Of a stretch of 64,000 bases of DNA, positions 62,883 to 64,000 are shown piece after piece. The notes under the pieces were generated by a model. It did not search any database. It was given only the letters and a program-made list of their open reading frames with translations, and was not told the origin of the DNA. Both the position numbers and the translations under genes were made by a program. Within the stretch, counting starts at the first letter, position 1. The number at the start of each line of letters is the position of its first letter. The stretch covers positions 13,793,428 to 13,857,427 of the forward strand of contig NC_091938.1 in assembly GCF_041260155.1 (NCBI RefSeq), written 5' to 3'. This DNA comes from Ptychodera flava. Lineage: Eukaryota > Hemichordata > Enteropneusta > Ptychoderidae.

Positions 62883-64000
62883 TCATTCTACAAACATTTT
62901 CAAGCAGCAATTATCACTGTCAACAACAACTATTTTCAGTGGTTCTCCACCGATTACTGCCAAACTCACAGGATATTTTAGCCCTTCTTTGATTGCTATT
63001 GTAGCCAAAACTACACCATGGAAGTCATATTTGATAATGCTATAATTGTTGCATACATAGACATATTCATTGTAAACAACAATTCCCTTCTCGCTCCTTT
63101 CTACAACACCTTCAAAAGGTGTTGTACCAAAGCTGCCCAAATATTGGCTGTGATCATGAAACATCTGAATGTAACCTTCTTCAGCATTCTTATTGACAGC
63201 AAATATTCTTCCTGTTCTACCAATGGCTATCGAAGAAATGTAACTGAGTATATCCTTTATTGAAAATGACCTGACATAAGATCCATTCTTTTCAAAAATC
63301 TTTATCTTTTCAGATAAAACGCCAATATCAACGATATACACATCCCCAGTAAGTGGATGGATGGCAATGTGTGAAGGATTGCTTAACTTTCCCTGACCAA
63401 AACAAGCTCTCAAATTTCCATCCATATCACTGACAACTACCTGTTTATTGCCATCGTCTAAACTATTGTATGAGTGGTCGTCCTTTGAAACAGCCACATC
63501 TACTGGCTTGAAAGGCTTCTTGAAGTGTGTATATTCTATGACCTTCTTAGAGTTTCCATCTGTGTCCAGTACTTGTAATCTGTTGTTACCATAGTCGGCC
63601 GTCACGATGTCACCATCTTTGTTAATACTAACACCTCTTGGATCAGAGAGCTCCCCTTTCTGATTGCCTTTTTTCCCAAGCACCTTTATAAAGCCAGTGA
63701 TGGCTGGAATTTCAATTGGTGTACCCTCTATGGTATCTCCATTAACCATTGCAGTGATAGTGTATTGACCAGCGATGCCAGCAAAACTTGATAATCTGTA
63801 TGTACCATCTCTGGCATCATGGACTTCCATATTTTCAGACGATCCATCTGGTTTCTTTACAGTGCCTCTGATATCTCTATGCACATTGATTTTTTCCCCA
63901 TTAGAATCTCTCGCTGATACCAAAACATCTATGACTTCTCCTTTTAGTACTTGCTTTGGTATGTGTTCCACTCTGTACTGAGAGATGTTTACATGGGATA
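62883..64000 (-). CDS. TRIM/NHL gene C, C-terminal half, runs off the window
   Basis: The frame is open from the window edge to a stop at 62883. It begins within SHVNISQYRVEHIPKQ, so the true start, RING, B-boxes and most of the coiled coil lie beyond 64000. A GTG at 63971 is not a start. Visible parts are the filamin repeat (KGEVIDVLVSARDSNGEKIN, TVKKPDGSSENMEVHDARDG) and the NHL propeller (KGELSDPRGVSINKDGDIVT ... CCLKMFVE). It is closer to gene A than to B: the same C-terminus, the same SSENM and HDARDGTYRLS wording and the same downstream flank. In this half no frameshift is seen, in contrast to A. Confidence 0.9.
   Translation of the reverse strand, partial: SHVNISQYRVEHIPKQVLKGEVIDVLVSARDSNGEKINVHRDIRGTVKKPDGSSENMEVHDARDGTYRLSSFAGIAGQYTITAMVNGDTIEGTPIEIPAITGFIKVLGKKGNQKGELSDPRGVSINKDGDIVTADYGNNRLQVLDTDGNSKKVIEYTHFKKPFKPVDVAVSKDDHSYNSLDDGNKQVVVSDMDGNLRACFGQGKLSNPSHIAIHPLTGDVYIVDIGVLSEKIKIFEKNGSYVRSFSIKDILSYISSIAIGRTGRIFAVNKNAEEGYIQMFHDHSQYLGSFGTTPFEGVVERSEKGIVVYNEYVYVCNNYSIIKYDFHGVVLATIAIKEGLKYPVSLAVIGGEPLKIVVVDSDNCCLKMFVE

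Overview
The window is nuclear DNA from an animal. It is AT-rich, its genes have long introns, and repeats and small DNA transposons crowd the spaces between genes. A TAF5 gene with 18 coding exons, a PP2D1-type phosphatase relative, and a tandem set of intronless TRIM/NHL genes of the TRIM2/3/71 architecture suggest an invertebrate deuterostome, such as a hemichordate or lancelet. That placement is an inference; nothing in the sequence fixes the species.

Layout. Positions 1-1735 hold the first coding exon of a PP2D1-like gene (minus strand), whose remaining exons lie beyond the window start. From 1.7 to 10.5 kb there is no firm gene. Positions 10515-14178 hold a complete RPL41 gene (minus), which encodes 25 residues in three tiny coding exons behind a non-coding 5' exon with a TOP-like start. 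About 240 bp away, head to head with it, TAF5 begins (plus, 14418-29857); all 18 coding exons join in frame into a 680-residue protein. TAF5 introns carry several DNA transposon relics. The most notable is a 1.32-kb element with 17-bp perfect terminal inverted repeats and a 9-bp target duplication, which sits exactly on the exon-2 splice donor and keeps the 5' ends of two convergent genes (a RecQ-like helicase and a Cys-rich protein).

From 29.9 to 47 kb no gene is recognisable. This stretch contains a 226-bp satellite whose units carry nuclear-receptor-type half-sites, a Harbinger-like relic, a pair of diverged ~2-kb duplicated blocks (one split by a 1.35-kb transposon that the other lacks), and a ~1.7-kb inverted repeat built of tandem units.

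From 47 to 64 kb three TRIM/NHL genes lie on the minus strand. A (47162-49368) has one frameshift, B (57608-59827) is intact, and C (62883 onward) runs off the window end. A and C share their downstream flanks, including a decayed NHL fragment, so they come from a duplication of a whole cassette. Between A and B lie a LINE 3' end, two transposon-like elements with inverted ends, and a 2-kb composite inverted repeat.

Functionally, RPL41 (ribosome) and TAF5 (TFIID scaffold) are housekeeping genes likely served by one shared promoter region. The TRIM cluster is a lineage-specific expansion of probable ubiquitin ligases. Everything here was read by eye; no alignment or database search was run.
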